NCBI GenBank assembly: GCA_034666665.1
Contig: JAXDLK010000134.1
Span: 1-7,044, forward strand
Length of the DNA: 7,044 nt
Direction: 5' to 3'
DNA from: JAXDLK01 sp034666665
GTDB lineage: Bacteria; Desulfobacterota; Binatia; JACPRU01
Program-made: the position numbers and the translations under genes
In this document: positions 1 through 6,736 of the stretch, piece by piece
Layout of the letters: every line of letters starts with the position of its first letter
Numbering within the stretch: position 1 is the stretch's first letter
The notes under the pieces: generated by a model
Databases searched by the model: none
Seen by the model: only the letters and a program-made list of their open reading frames with translations
What the model was told of the DNA's origin: nothing

Positions 1-1
1 C

Positions 2-1066
2 GGCGTGGGTGCGAGCTGGGAAATCGATGTCTTCGGAGGGCTCCGACGTGGCGTGGAGGCCGCCAAGGCGGAAGCGGAAGCCGCGGAAGCAGCCCGAGTC
101 GGCGTTCGGATCACGATCGCGGCGGACGCGGCGGACGCCTACTTCCTCGTCCGGGGCTTCCAGGCGCGCCTCGCGTTCGCTCGCGAGCAGGTATCAACCG
201 ACGAGCGCCTGCTCGAGCTCGTTCGCCTCCGGTTCGCCCACGACGTCGCGAGCGATCGCGAGGTCGCCCAGGCCGAGGCGCTGCTCGCGCAGGCGCGAAG
301 CACGGTCCCGCAGCTCGTCTCCGGCCTCGAAGCCGAGCTCAATCGGCTCGACGTCCTCATGGGAGCTCAACCGGGTACTCATGCGGCGGAGCTCGGGCAC
401 GAATCTGCGATTCCGGCGATCCCGACCATTCCCCGGAGCGACGAGCCGGTCGACGTTCTCCGGCGGCGGCCGGACGTGATCGCCGCGGAGCGGCGTCTCG
501 CGGCATCGAACGCCCGGATCGGCGCTGCGCTCGGCGAATACTATCCGAAGCTCTCGATCGCCGGTCTCCTCGGCTTCGAGAGCGTCGACGCGGGTCACCT
601 CTTCCGGGCGGCGACGTTCCAGCCGCAGGGGATCGCGGGGCTCCGCTGGCGGCTCTTCGACTTCGGCAAGATCGACGCCGAGGTCGGCGAAGCGCGCGGC
701 GCCGAGGCGGAAGCACTCGCTCGCTTTCGACAGTCGATCCTCCGGGCCGCGGAAGACGTCGAGAACGCGTTCATGGCGCTCGTTCAATCCGAAGCCCGAA
801 CGCGCGAGCTCCTGAACGAGGTGGCGGCTCTCGAACGAGCGCGCGACACCGCGGAAGCCGCGTACCGGGGAGGAGTCATCAGCCTGACCGATGTTCTCGA
901 TGCGCACCGCCTGCTCCTCGTCGCAGAGGACGAGCTGGCGGAGACGCGCGCCGGCGGTGCGAGAGCCGCGGTCGCGTCGTTCCGGGCGCTCGGCGGCGGG
1001 TGGTCGGGATCGGCAGGCATCCCGGCTACCGCCGCGAACGGAGGTCTCCATGCTTCAGCGTCGTGA
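2..1066 (+). CDS. Outer-membrane efflux factor, OprM/NodT family (5' partial)
   Basis: This is the outer-membrane duct of a tripartite RND pump, a trimeric barrel with a long periplasmic alpha-helical tunnel. The reading frame is already open at the first base, and the visible 354 residues begin just before the family motif ASWEIDVFG. The signal peptide, any lipobox and roughly the first 100 residues therefore lie outside the window. Family hallmarks are visible: the SWEIDVFG segment, helical stretches rich in Ala, Glu and Arg, the second-repeat signature LRRRPDVIAAERRLAASNAR (about 448-507) followed by IGAALGEYYPKLSIAG, then WRLFDFGKIDA (about 649-681). The final helices carry AAYRGGVISLTDVLDAHRLL (about 859-918), a typical OMF repeat end. 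The gene stops at 1066, 17 nt inside the adaptor gene, so the two are probably translationally coupled. Family assignment is firm; the substrate is unknown. Confidence 0.93.
   Translation, partial: GVGASWEIDVFGGLRRGVEAAKAEAEAAEAARVGVRITIAADAADAYFLVRGFQARLAFAREQVSTDERLLELVRLRFAHDVASDREVAQAEALLAQARSTVPQLVSGLEAELNRLDVLMGAQPGTHAAELGHESAIPAIPTIPRSDEPVDVLRRRPDVIAAERRLAASNARIGAALGEYYPKLSIAGLLGFESVDAGHLFRAATFQPQGIAGLRWRLFDFGKIDAEVGEARGAEAEALARFRQSILRAAEDVENAFMALVQSEARTRELLNEVAALERARDTAEAAYRGGVISLTDVLDAHRLLLVAEDELAETRAGGARAAVASFRALGGGWSGSAGIPATAANGGLHASAS
1040..1045 (+). promoter_or_regulatory. Shine-Dalgarno site of the adaptor gene
   Basis: GGAGGT lies 4 nt before the ATG at 1050. It selects this ATG over the longer open frame that runs back to 891, which would add about 53 residues of Arg/Ser-rich out-of-frame sequence. 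It is embedded in the 3' end of the upstream outer-membrane factor gene. Confidence 0.75.
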
Positions 1067-2171
1067 TGCTTCGTTCTTCACCGTCGTCGGTCTGCTGCCC
1101 TTCGCCTTGGCAGCATGCACGCGCGCGGATTCTTCGGAGGATCCGCGGACGCAGAGTCCACTCGTCCGGGTCGTGACGGTCGAGGCCGCAGTCCAGACGG
1201 ACCGTTCGTTCACGGGAATCGTCGCGGCGCGGGTGCAAAGCGACCTCGGCTTTCGCGTGTCCGGGAAGGTCCTGGAGCGTCTGGTCGATACCGGGAAGGC
1301 CGTGAAGCGCGGCCAGCTGCTCATGCGGATCGATCCCACGGATTTGAGGCTCGCCGCGCGCGCGCACCAGCAGGGCGTGGCCGCCGCCACGGCGCACGCG
1401 CGCCAGACAGCGGACGACGAGGCACGCTACCGCGCTCTCGTCTCTGCGGGAGCGGTTTCCCGATCGGCCTACGACCAAGCCAGAGCTGCCGCCGAGTCGG
1501 CAAGAGCGGAGCTCGACGCGGCCAAGGCCCGCGCCGACGTCGCCCGCAACGAAACGAGCTACGCCGCCCTGCTCGCGGATGCCGACGGCATGGTGATGGA
1601 GACCCGGGCGGAGCCGGGGCAAGTCGTCGGCGCCGGTCAAGTCGTGATTCGTGTGGCGCATGGCGGGCAACGCGAAGCGGTCATCGATCTTCCCGAAACG
1701 CTGCGCCCGTCGATCGGATCGACGGGCCGGGCGACGCTGTATGGAACCGGCCTCGCGGCCCCGACGAAACTTCGCCAGTTGTCGGACGCCGCGAATCCTC
1801 AAACTCGGACCTTCGAGGCACGCTATGTACTGGAGGGCGGTCTGGCAGACGCGCCGCTCGGCTCGACCGTCTCGATCCAGATCCCGGCCGGCGAGTCCGC
1901 GGCGGCGCTCGAGGTCCCAATCGGGGCGATCTTCGATCCGGGGACGGGTCCCGGTCTATGGCGGCTCGAAGGTGAAACGCCTCGGGTCCGCTGGCGTCAG
2001 GTGCATGTCGCCGGACTCGGCGACGAAGCGGCTGCGGTCACGGGCGAGCTCGAGGCGGGGGATCGCATCGTCGCGCTCGGTGCGCATCTCCTGCACGAGG
2101 GCGAAGCGGTGCGACTGGCTGAAAGCGTGGTCGCAAAGCAGACGGCAAGGGCCGGCGGGGGGCGGCGGTGA
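1050..2171 (+). CDS. RND efflux periplasmic adaptor subunit (membrane fusion lipoprotein)
   Basis: This 373-residue adaptor links the RND pump to the outer-membrane duct. The start at ATG 1050 is supported by GGAGGT just upstream and by the signal peptide it creates: MLQRR, a hydrophobic stretch, then lipobox LAAC with Cys23 as the predicted lipidated residue. The +2 residue is Thr, not the Asp of E. coli inner-membrane lipoproteins. The first lipoyl half lies at about 58-96 (GFRVSGKV, then GQLLMRIDP). An alpha-helical hairpin at about 97-170 carries the R-x3-L-x6-S tip motif (R126, L130, S137) known in AcrA-like adaptors to contact the TolC partner. The second lipoyl half follows at about 175-205 (ADADGMVMETRAEPGQVVGAG), then beta-barrel and membrane-proximal domains containing NPQTRTFEARYVLEG. 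Length fits the family. The stop overlaps the pump start by 4 nt (GTGA). Confidence 0.93.
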   Translation: MLQRRDASFFTVVGLLPFALAACTRADSSEDPRTQSPLVRVVTVEAAVQTDRSFTGIVAARVQSDLGFRVSGKVLERLVDTGKAVKRGQLLMRIDPTDLRLAARAHQQGVAAATAHARQTADDEARYRALVSAGAVSRSAYDQARAAAESARAELDAAKARADVARNETSYAALLADADGMVMETRAEPGQVVGAGQVVIRVAHGGQREAVIDLPETLRPSIGSTGRATLYGTGLAAPTKLRQLSDAANPQTRTFEARYVLEGGLADAPLGSTVSIQIPAGESAAALEVPIGAIFDPGTGPGLWRLEGETPRVRWRQVHVAGLGDEAAAVTGELEAGDRIVALGAHLLHEGEAVRLAESVVAKQTARAGGGRR

Positions 2172-5100
2172 GCCGCTTCAATCTCTCCGCGCTCGCGGTA
2201 CGCGAGCGCTCCGTCACGCTGTTCCTGCTCGTGACGATCGCCATCGCCGGAGTCGTCGCCTTCCTGAGGCTCGGCCGGGCGGAAGACCCATCGTTCACCA
2301 TCAAGCAGATGACGGTCGTGACGGCTTGGCCCGGCGCCACGGCGAAGGAGATGGAAGAGCAGGTCGCCGAGAAGCTCGAGAAGCGGATGCAGGAGCTTCG
2401 CTGGTACGACCGGGTCGAGACGTTCACGCGGCCGGGGCTGGCTTTCACCATGGTCGTTCTGCGCGACACCACTCCGCCGGACGATGTCGGCGAGGAGTTC
2501 TATCAGGCACGCAAGAAGCTCCGCGACGAGGCCCGCAACTTGCCGCCTGGCGTGATCGGTCCGATCGTGAACGACGAATATTCGGACGTGACCTTTGCGC
2601 TCTATGCGTTGAAGGCCAAGGGGGAGCCTCATCGGCTGTTGGTTCGCGAGGCAGAGCGCTTACGCCAACGGCTGCTTCACGTACCGGGCGTCAAGAAGGT
2701 CAACATCATCGGCGAGCAAGCCGAAAAGATCTTCGTCGAGTTCTCGCATGACCGTCTTGCGACCTTGGGCGTGTCACCTCGGGAGCTCTTCGCCGCGCTC
2801 GCCCGCCGCAACGTGATCACGCCGGCGGGCTCGCTCGAAGCGAAGGGCCCGCAGGTTTTCATCCGGCTCGACGGCGCGATCGACGACCTCGAGGCCATCC
2901 GGACGACGCCCGTCGCCGCGCAAGGCCGCACCCTGAAGCTCGCGGACGTCGCCGAGGTGAAACGCGGCTACGAGGATCCGGCGACCTTCCTGATCCGCAA
3001 CGGCGGCGAACCGACCTTGCTGCTCGGCGTGGTCATGCGCGAAGGGTGGAACGGCCTCGAGCTCGGAAGCGCTCTCGAAGCGGAGGCAGCGGCGATCAAC
3101 GCGGAAATGCCGCTCGGCATGAGCGTGTCGAAGGTCACCGACCAGTCCGTCAACATTCGGGCGGCCGTCGGCGAGTTCATGGTCAAGTTCTTCGCCGCCC
3201 TCGCCGTGGTGATGCTCGTGAGCTTTCTCAGCATGGGATGGCGCGTCGGCATCGTCGTCGCGGCGGCGGTTCCTCTGACGCTGGCCGCGGTGTTCATCGT
3301 CATGGCCGCGACCGGCAAGGACTTCGACCGAATCACGCTCGGGTCGTTGATCTTGGCACTCGGTCTGCTCGTCGACGATGCGATCATCGCGATCGAGACG
3401 ATGGTCGTGAAGATGGAGGAAGGCTATGAACGGACGCGCGCGGCGGCGTACGCCTGGAGCCATACCGCCGCGCCCATGCTCGCCGGGACGCTGGTTACCG
3501 CGATCGGCTTCTTGCCGAACGCCTTCGCCAAGTCGACGGCCGGCGAGTACACCGCCAACATGTTCTGGATCGTCGGAATCGCCCTGATCGCATCCTGGGT
3601 CGTTGCCGTCGTGTTCACGCCCTACCTGGGAGTGAAGCTGCTTCCGAACATCGCGATGCGAGAGGGCGGGCACGGGGCGATCTACGACACGCCTCACTAC
3701 AACCGCTTCCGCCGGATTCTTGGTCTCGTGATTCGCCGGAAATGGCTCGTTGCAGGGAGCGTGGTGGGCGTCTTCGTCGTCGCGATCTTGGGTATGGGCG
3801 CGGTCGAGAAGCAGTTCTTCCCGAATTCCGATCGACCCGAGGTTCTCGTCGAAGTGCAGATGCCGTATGGCACGTCGATCGAGCAGACGAGCGCCGCGAG
3901 CGCCAAGGTCGAGTCATGGCTCGCCGAGCAGCCCGAAGCCGCGATCGTGACCGCCTACGTCGGACAGGGTGCGCCGCGCTTCTACCTCGCGATGTCTCCG
4001 GAGCTACCCGACCCCTCGTTCGCGAAAATCGTCGTTTTGACGAAGAGCGAAGCGTCGCGCGAGGCGCTCAAGCTGAGTCTCCGACAGGCCGTGGCCGACG
4101 GCCTGGCGCCGGAGGCGCGCGTGCGGGTTACCCAATTCGTGTTCGGTCCGCCCTCGCCCTTCCCCGTCGCCTTCCGCGTGATGGGCCCCGAGCCCGACAA
4201 GCTCCGGGACATTGCGGCGCAGGTCCGAGCCGTGATGCAGGCAGCACCAGAGATGAGAACCGTCAACACCGATTGGGGCGAGCGCGTGCCGACGCTTCAT
4301 TTCTCGCTCGATCAAGACAGGCTGCAGGCGATCGGCTTGACGTCCAGCGACGTCGCGGAGCAGCTTCAGTTCCTTTTGAGCGGCATCCCGATCGCCGACG
4401 TCCGCGAAGACATCCGCTCGGTCGAGGTCATTGCCCGCTCCGCCGGAAATGCACGGCTCGATCCGAGCCGGATCAGCGATTACACCTTGGTCGGAAATGC
4501 CGGCCAGCGCATTCCGCTGTCACAGATCGGAACCGTCGAGATCCGCACGGAAGACCCGATCCTGCGTCGCCGCGATCGCACACCAGCGATCACCGTGCGC
4601 GGCGACATCGCCGAAGGCCTGCAGCCGCCGGACGTGTCGACCGCCCTTTGGAAGGCGCTTCAGCCTGTCGTCGCCAAGCTGCCCGCGGGGTACCGGATCG
4701 AGGAAGGCGGCTCCATCGAGGAATCCGGCAAGGCCAGCCGCGCAATCGCCCCGCTGTTCCCCATCATGATCGCACTCATGTTGATTACGATCATCTTCCA
4801 GGTCCGGTCGATCTCCGCGATGGCGATGGTGTTCGCAACCGCACCGCTCGGCCTCGTCGGTGTCGTTCCGACGTTGCTGCTCTTCCATCAGCCGTTCGGG
4901 TTCAACGCGCTGGTCGGTCTGATCGCGCTTTCTGGAATTCTGATGCGTAACACGCTGATCCTGATCGGTCAGATCCGCAACAACGAGGAGGATCGATTGG
5001 CGCCGTTCGACGCCGTCGTCGAAGCCACGGTCCAGCGCGCCCGTCCGGTCATCCTGACGGCGCTGGCCGCCATGCTGGCGTTCATTCCGCTCACTCACTC

Positions 5101-5422
5101 GGTCTTCTGGGGAACGTTGGCGTACAGCTTGATCGGTGGAACGTTCGCCGGGACGGTCCTCACCCTGGTGTTCCTGCCGGCGCTCTACGCCATCTGGTTC
5201 AAGATCGAAGCGACGACGACGGAACGGGAGCTCAGCTCCGGCGATTCGAACGGCGCGTCTGCAGCTCCATCGCCAGCATCGCTCCACGTGGGCGTTCGAA
5301 GTCGTGCTGCGGCCGTGGGTCGAGAAATGGTGATGGATCAGCCGCCGATCTGTTCCGAGGCGTTCTTGTGCCCCGACCATTTCGGCAGGCCGTCATCGAC
5401 GTCGACGACGCGCTGTCCGTAG
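2168..5422 (+). CDS. RND efflux transporter permease subunit (AcrB/HAE1-like), C-terminus uncertain
   Basis: This is the inner-membrane proton-driven pump, expected to work as a trimer. The GTG start at 2168 overlaps the adaptor stop and is preceded by a G-run (2157-2162); it keeps TM1 (about residues 15-35). The layout is canonical: TM1, a large periplasmic loop to about 335, TM2-TM6 (about 337-490), TM7 (about 526-545), a second periplasmic loop, and TM8-TM12 (about 859-1012). TM4 contains LGLLVDDAII with the proton-relay pair D403/D404. In TM10 the site matching the AcrB Lys940 region reads LMRNT, giving R927 in place of Lys. Conserved sequence ends near FLPALYAIWFKIE (residue 1014). The reading to 5422 adds about 70 residues, and its last 85 nt run antisense through the neighbouring zinc-protein gene. 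Codon-third-base bias in this frame collapses after about 5255, so the natural end is probably the +1 frame stop at 5333, giving about 1055 residues. Substrate unknown. Confidence 0.9.
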   Translation: MSRFNLSALAVRERSVTLFLLVTIAIAGVVAFLRLGRAEDPSFTIKQMTVVTAWPGATAKEMEEQVAEKLEKRMQELRWYDRVETFTRPGLAFTMVVLRDTTPPDDVGEEFYQARKKLRDEARNLPPGVIGPIVNDEYSDVTFALYALKAKGEPHRLLVREAERLRQRLLHVPGVKKVNIIGEQAEKIFVEFSHDRLATLGVSPRELFAALARRNVITPAGSLEAKGPQVFIRLDGAIDDLEAIRTTPVAAQGRTLKLADVAEVKRGYEDPATFLIRNGGEPTLLLGVVMREGWNGLELGSALEAEAAAINAEMPLGMSVSKVTDQSVNIRAAVGEFMVKFFAALAVVMLVSFLSMGWRVGIVVAAAVPLTLAAVFIVMAATGKDFDRITLGSLILALGLLVDDAIIAIETMVVKMEEGYERTRAAAYAWSHTAAPMLAGTLVTAIGFLPNAFAKSTAGEYTANMFWIVGIALIASWVVAVVFTPYLGVKLLPNIAMREGGHGAIYDTPHYNRFRRILGLVIRRKWLVAGSVVGVFVVAILGMGAVEKQFFPNSDRPEVLVEVQMPYGTSIEQTSAASAKVESWLAEQPEAAIVTAYVGQGAPRFYLAMSPELPDPSFAKIVVLTKSEASREALKLSLRQAVADGLAPEARVRVTQFVFGPPSPFPVAFRVMGPEPDKLRDIAAQVRAVMQAAPEMRTVNTDWGERVPTLHFSLDQDRLQAIGLTSSDVAEQLQFLLSGIPIADVREDIRSVEVIARSAGNARLDPSRISDYTLVGNAGQRIPLSQIGTVEIRTEDPILRRRDRTPAITVRGDIAEGLQPPDVSTALWKALQPVVAKLPAGYRIEEGGSIEESGKASRAIAPLFPIMIALMLITIIFQVRSISAMAMVFATAPLGLVGVVPTLLLFHQPFGFNALVGLIALSGILMRNTLILIGQIRNNEEDRLAPFDAVVEATVQRARPVILTALAAMLAFIPLTHSVFWGTLAYSLIGGTFAGTVLTLVFLPALYAIWFKIEATTTERELSSGDSNGASAAPSPASLHVGVRSRAAAVGREMVMDQPPICSEAFLCPDHFGRPSSTSTTRCP
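5256..5333 (+). other. Alternative-frame coding tail ending in WAFEVVLRPWVEKW
   Basis: One frame ahead of the pump gene, codons from about 5256 to the TGA at 5331-5333 show strong G/C preference at third positions, while the pump frame over the same bases does not. The frame encodes RLQLHRQHRST followed by WAFEVVLRPWVEKW and stop. No ATG, GTG or TTG lies in this frame between the GTG at 5136, which is inside the coding sequence for TM12 of the pump, and the peptide. It is therefore best read as the true pump C-terminus displaced by a single-base indel (natural or sequencing), or as the remains of a separate small gene that lost its start. The last 22 residues resemble the small protein ending at 6845 (11 identities, no gap). 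It stops 4 nt before the converging gene ends. Confidence 0.6.
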
Positions 5423-5847
5423 AAGATATGGCAGGTCGGGCGAAACGCTTCGGGGATCTCGCCCTTCGCGCTGAATTCGAAGAGCGTCGGGAACGCGAGC
5501 CACATGCGCCGACCTTCATCGGCGATCGGCGTGCCGCAAAGCGCGCAGCTCACCTTGCAAGGCGGCTCGCGCCCGGGCCGCTGGAGCACGCCGGAATAGA
5601 AGCGGAGATGCTCGATCCCGCCGGTCATTCGGACGTCGCGCTTGTGAAAGACCGCGGCCCACTGCATGGGCGCGCCGTGCAATGTCTGGCAGCTCCGGCA
5701 GTGGCAGATCTTGGCATCCACCGGATCGGCGCCGACCTCGTAGCAGACCGCGCCGCAATGGCAGCGCGCGCGATAGCGCGCGACGAACGAATCGTCGTCG
5801 ACCGCGGCGTAGTCGGGGCCGAGACCGTTCATCGGGAGCACGCCCAT
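5338..5847 (-). CDS. GFA/CENP-V family zinc protein (glutathione-dependent formaldehyde-activating enzyme-like)
   Basis: This 169-residue cytoplasmic protein carries the GFA zinc-fold signature: C29-x-C31 (RCHCGAVCYEV), C48-x-C50-x2-C53 (ICHCRSCQ) and C101-x2-C104 (CALCGTPI). These are the seven Cys positions that bind one structural and one catalytic zinc in characterised Gfa. The founding member accelerates S-hydroxymethylglutathione formation from glutathione and formaldehyde, but most family members have no proven substrate, so the reaction here is an inference. The ATG at 5847 is used; a second in-frame ATG at 5832 is possible. The only GGAGG nearby (5865-5869) is 17 nt from 5847, too far to decide the start. 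The gene converges on the efflux operon and diverges from the glutathione S-transferase-like gene, which suggests a shared thiol-related role. Confidence 0.87.
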   Translation of the reverse strand: MGVLPMNGLGPDYAAVDDDSFVARYRARCHCGAVCYEVGADPVDAKICHCRSCQTLHGAPMQWAAVFHKRDVRMTGGIEHLRFYSGVLQRPGREPPCKVSCALCGTPIADEGRRMWLAFPTLFEFSAKGEIPEAFRPTCHIFYGQRVVDVDDGLPKWSGHKNASEQIGG

Positions 5848-5914
5848 GTGTGGATCGTCGCGAACCTCCGTTCAAGTCCCGGGAGCACCGCCGTCGAAGT
5901 CTGGTGAGAACGTC
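5848..5914. promoter_or_regulatory. Divergent spacer between the GFA-like and GST-like genes
   Basis: This 67-nt gap is the only divergent intergenic space in the window and must hold the start signals for both directions unless promoters lie inside the genes. A TTGAAC on the minus strand (about 5870-5875) faces the GFA-like gene, but I see no convincing paired -10 box. No clear operator palindrome was found. Assignment rests on gene orientation only. Confidence 0.35.
5903..5908 (+). promoter_or_regulatory. Shine-Dalgarno site of the GST-like gene
   Basis: GGTGAG lies 6 nt before ATG 5915 (9 nt before the adjacent ATG 5918). It selects these starts over the upstream in-frame ATG at 5846, whose extra residues do not resemble the thioredoxin-fold N-terminus and would overlap the divergent gene start. 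Confidence 0.6.
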
Positions 5915-6736
5915 ATGATGAAGCTTCGGATCTTCTCGTACCTGCCGAACCCGCGGAGCTGGAAGGCGACGATCGCCGCTCGCCTCTGCGGCGTCGAGAT
6001 CGAAGTTCGCGGAGCGCCGCCCGCCGAGCTCCAGTCCTGGCTCTGGGACTTCGACGCGCGGCCGCTCTCCCCCGCCGACGCAACCGGGCCGACCGGCGAG
6101 GAGATCGGCCGGACCGGCTTCAAGGCGGTGAAGCTGCGAAAGACGCCGGCGTTCCTCGAAGCGCATCCGTTCGGTACCGTTCCGGCCGCGTTCAGCCCCG
6201 ACGGTACCGTCGGCATCTTCGAGTCGAACAGCATCATGAGGGCCGTCGCCCGGCTCGGCGAAGAGCGCTTCCCTCTGTACGGCGACGGGCCCTACGAGGC
6301 ATCGCGCGTAGATGGCTTCTTGGACGCGAGTCTCGTGTTCGCTCGCGACGCGCAGGCGTACTTGCTGTCGCTGCTCGACGGAACCGTCTCCACCGAGGTC
6401 CGATCACGAGCCGCCGAAGCGCTCGCGACCTATCTCCGCGGCATCAGTCGAGCGCTGCTTCCGGAACGCTCGTTCCTCGTCGGCGATCGTCTGACCCTCG
6501 CCGACATCTGCTTCGTCGCCGAGCTTGCTCTCTTCTCGAACGAGCGGGCGCGGAGCGACCTGCTCGAAGAAGGGGGCCTCTCGCCGGTTCTCGACGGCGT
6601 GAGGAGTGACGTCGACTACGGACGAGCCTTCGCACATTTCGATCGCTTGCGAACGCATCCCGCGTTCGCTCCCGACGTCGAGCCGTACCTGGAGAAGATC
6701 GACCGCAGAGGCTCCCGAGGTGCCGATGATTCATGA
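5915..6736 (+). CDS. Glutathione S-transferase family protein (eEF1B-gamma-like GST fold)
   Basis: This 273-residue cytoplasmic protein has the two-domain GST layout. The N-terminal thioredoxin fold starts KLRIFSYLPNPRSWKATIAA, with a variable segment at about residues 33-70. It continues with HPFGTVPA, where P90 is the expected cis-proline before strand 3, and with IFESNSIMRAVARLG, where E103-S104 match the glutathione gamma-glutamyl binding pair. The helical C-terminal domain carries FLVGDRLTLADI (187-198) with D197 at the conserved N-capping position. The SYxxNxRSWKA and ESNxI pattern resembles the GST domain of elongation factor 1B-gamma and related bacterial GSTs. The segment around residues 33-70 looks about 25 residues longer than usual, which may alter the substrate pocket. 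No classic catalytic residue can be assigned with confidence. It likely leads an operon with the small protein and the crotonase. Confidence 0.88.
   Translation: MMKLRIFSYLPNPRSWKATIAARLCGVEIEVRGAPPAELQSWLWDFDARPLSPADATGPTGEEIGRTGFKAVKLRKTPAFLEAHPFGTVPAAFSPDGTVGIFESNSIMRAVARLGEERFPLYGDGPYEASRVDGFLDASLVFARDAQAYLLSLLDGTVSTEVRSRAAEALATYLRGISRALLPERSFLVGDRLTLADICFVAELALFSNERARSDLLEEGGLSPVLDGVRSDVDYGRAFAHFDRLRTHPAFAPDVEPYLEKIDRRGSRGADDS
6717..6720 (+). promoter_or_regulatory. Shine-Dalgarno site of the small protein gene
   Basis: GAGG lies 5 nt before ATG 6726 and so favours that start over the later in-frame ATGs at 6741 and 6756. It lies within the last codons of the GST-like gene. Confidence 0.5.

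Noticed and set aside
194..1051. Long minus-strand open frame opposite the outer-membrane factor
   Set aside because: It is antisense to a gene with clear family motifs, and its translation is Arg/Glu-rich with no recognisable domain; long antisense frames are expected in high-GC coding DNA.
2774..3697. 307-residue minus-strand open frame opposite the pump
   Set aside because: It is His/Asp/Arg-rich shadow sequence opposite well-conserved RND coding, with no motif or start signal of its own.
3742..4950. 402-residue plus-strand open frame inside the pump gene
   Set aside because: It is an Arg/Ala/Gly-rich out-of-frame shadow of the RND second half, which is fully explained by the pump frame.
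5227..5239. Short inverted repeat GGAGC-TCA-GCTCC just before the frame change
   Set aside because: A 5-bp stem with a 3-nt loop and no slippery codon run is too weak to claim a recoding signal or a terminator.
5334..5337. Terminator between the convergent genes
   Set aside because: The gap is only 4 nt and no strong hairpin with a T-run was seen on either side.
4520..5380. 286-residue minus-strand open frame opposite the pump end
   Set aside because: The composition is a low-complexity shadow, and it overlaps both the pump and the GFA-like gene in a frame with no family features.
5368..5907. 179-residue plus-strand open frame across the GFA-like gene
   Set aside because: The opposite strand has all seven zinc-ligand Cys of the GFA family, so this frame is its antisense shadow.
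5516..6166. 216-residue minus-strand open frame spanning the divergent spacer
   Set aside because: It is Arg-rich and covers parts of two genes with clear domains; no motif was recognised.
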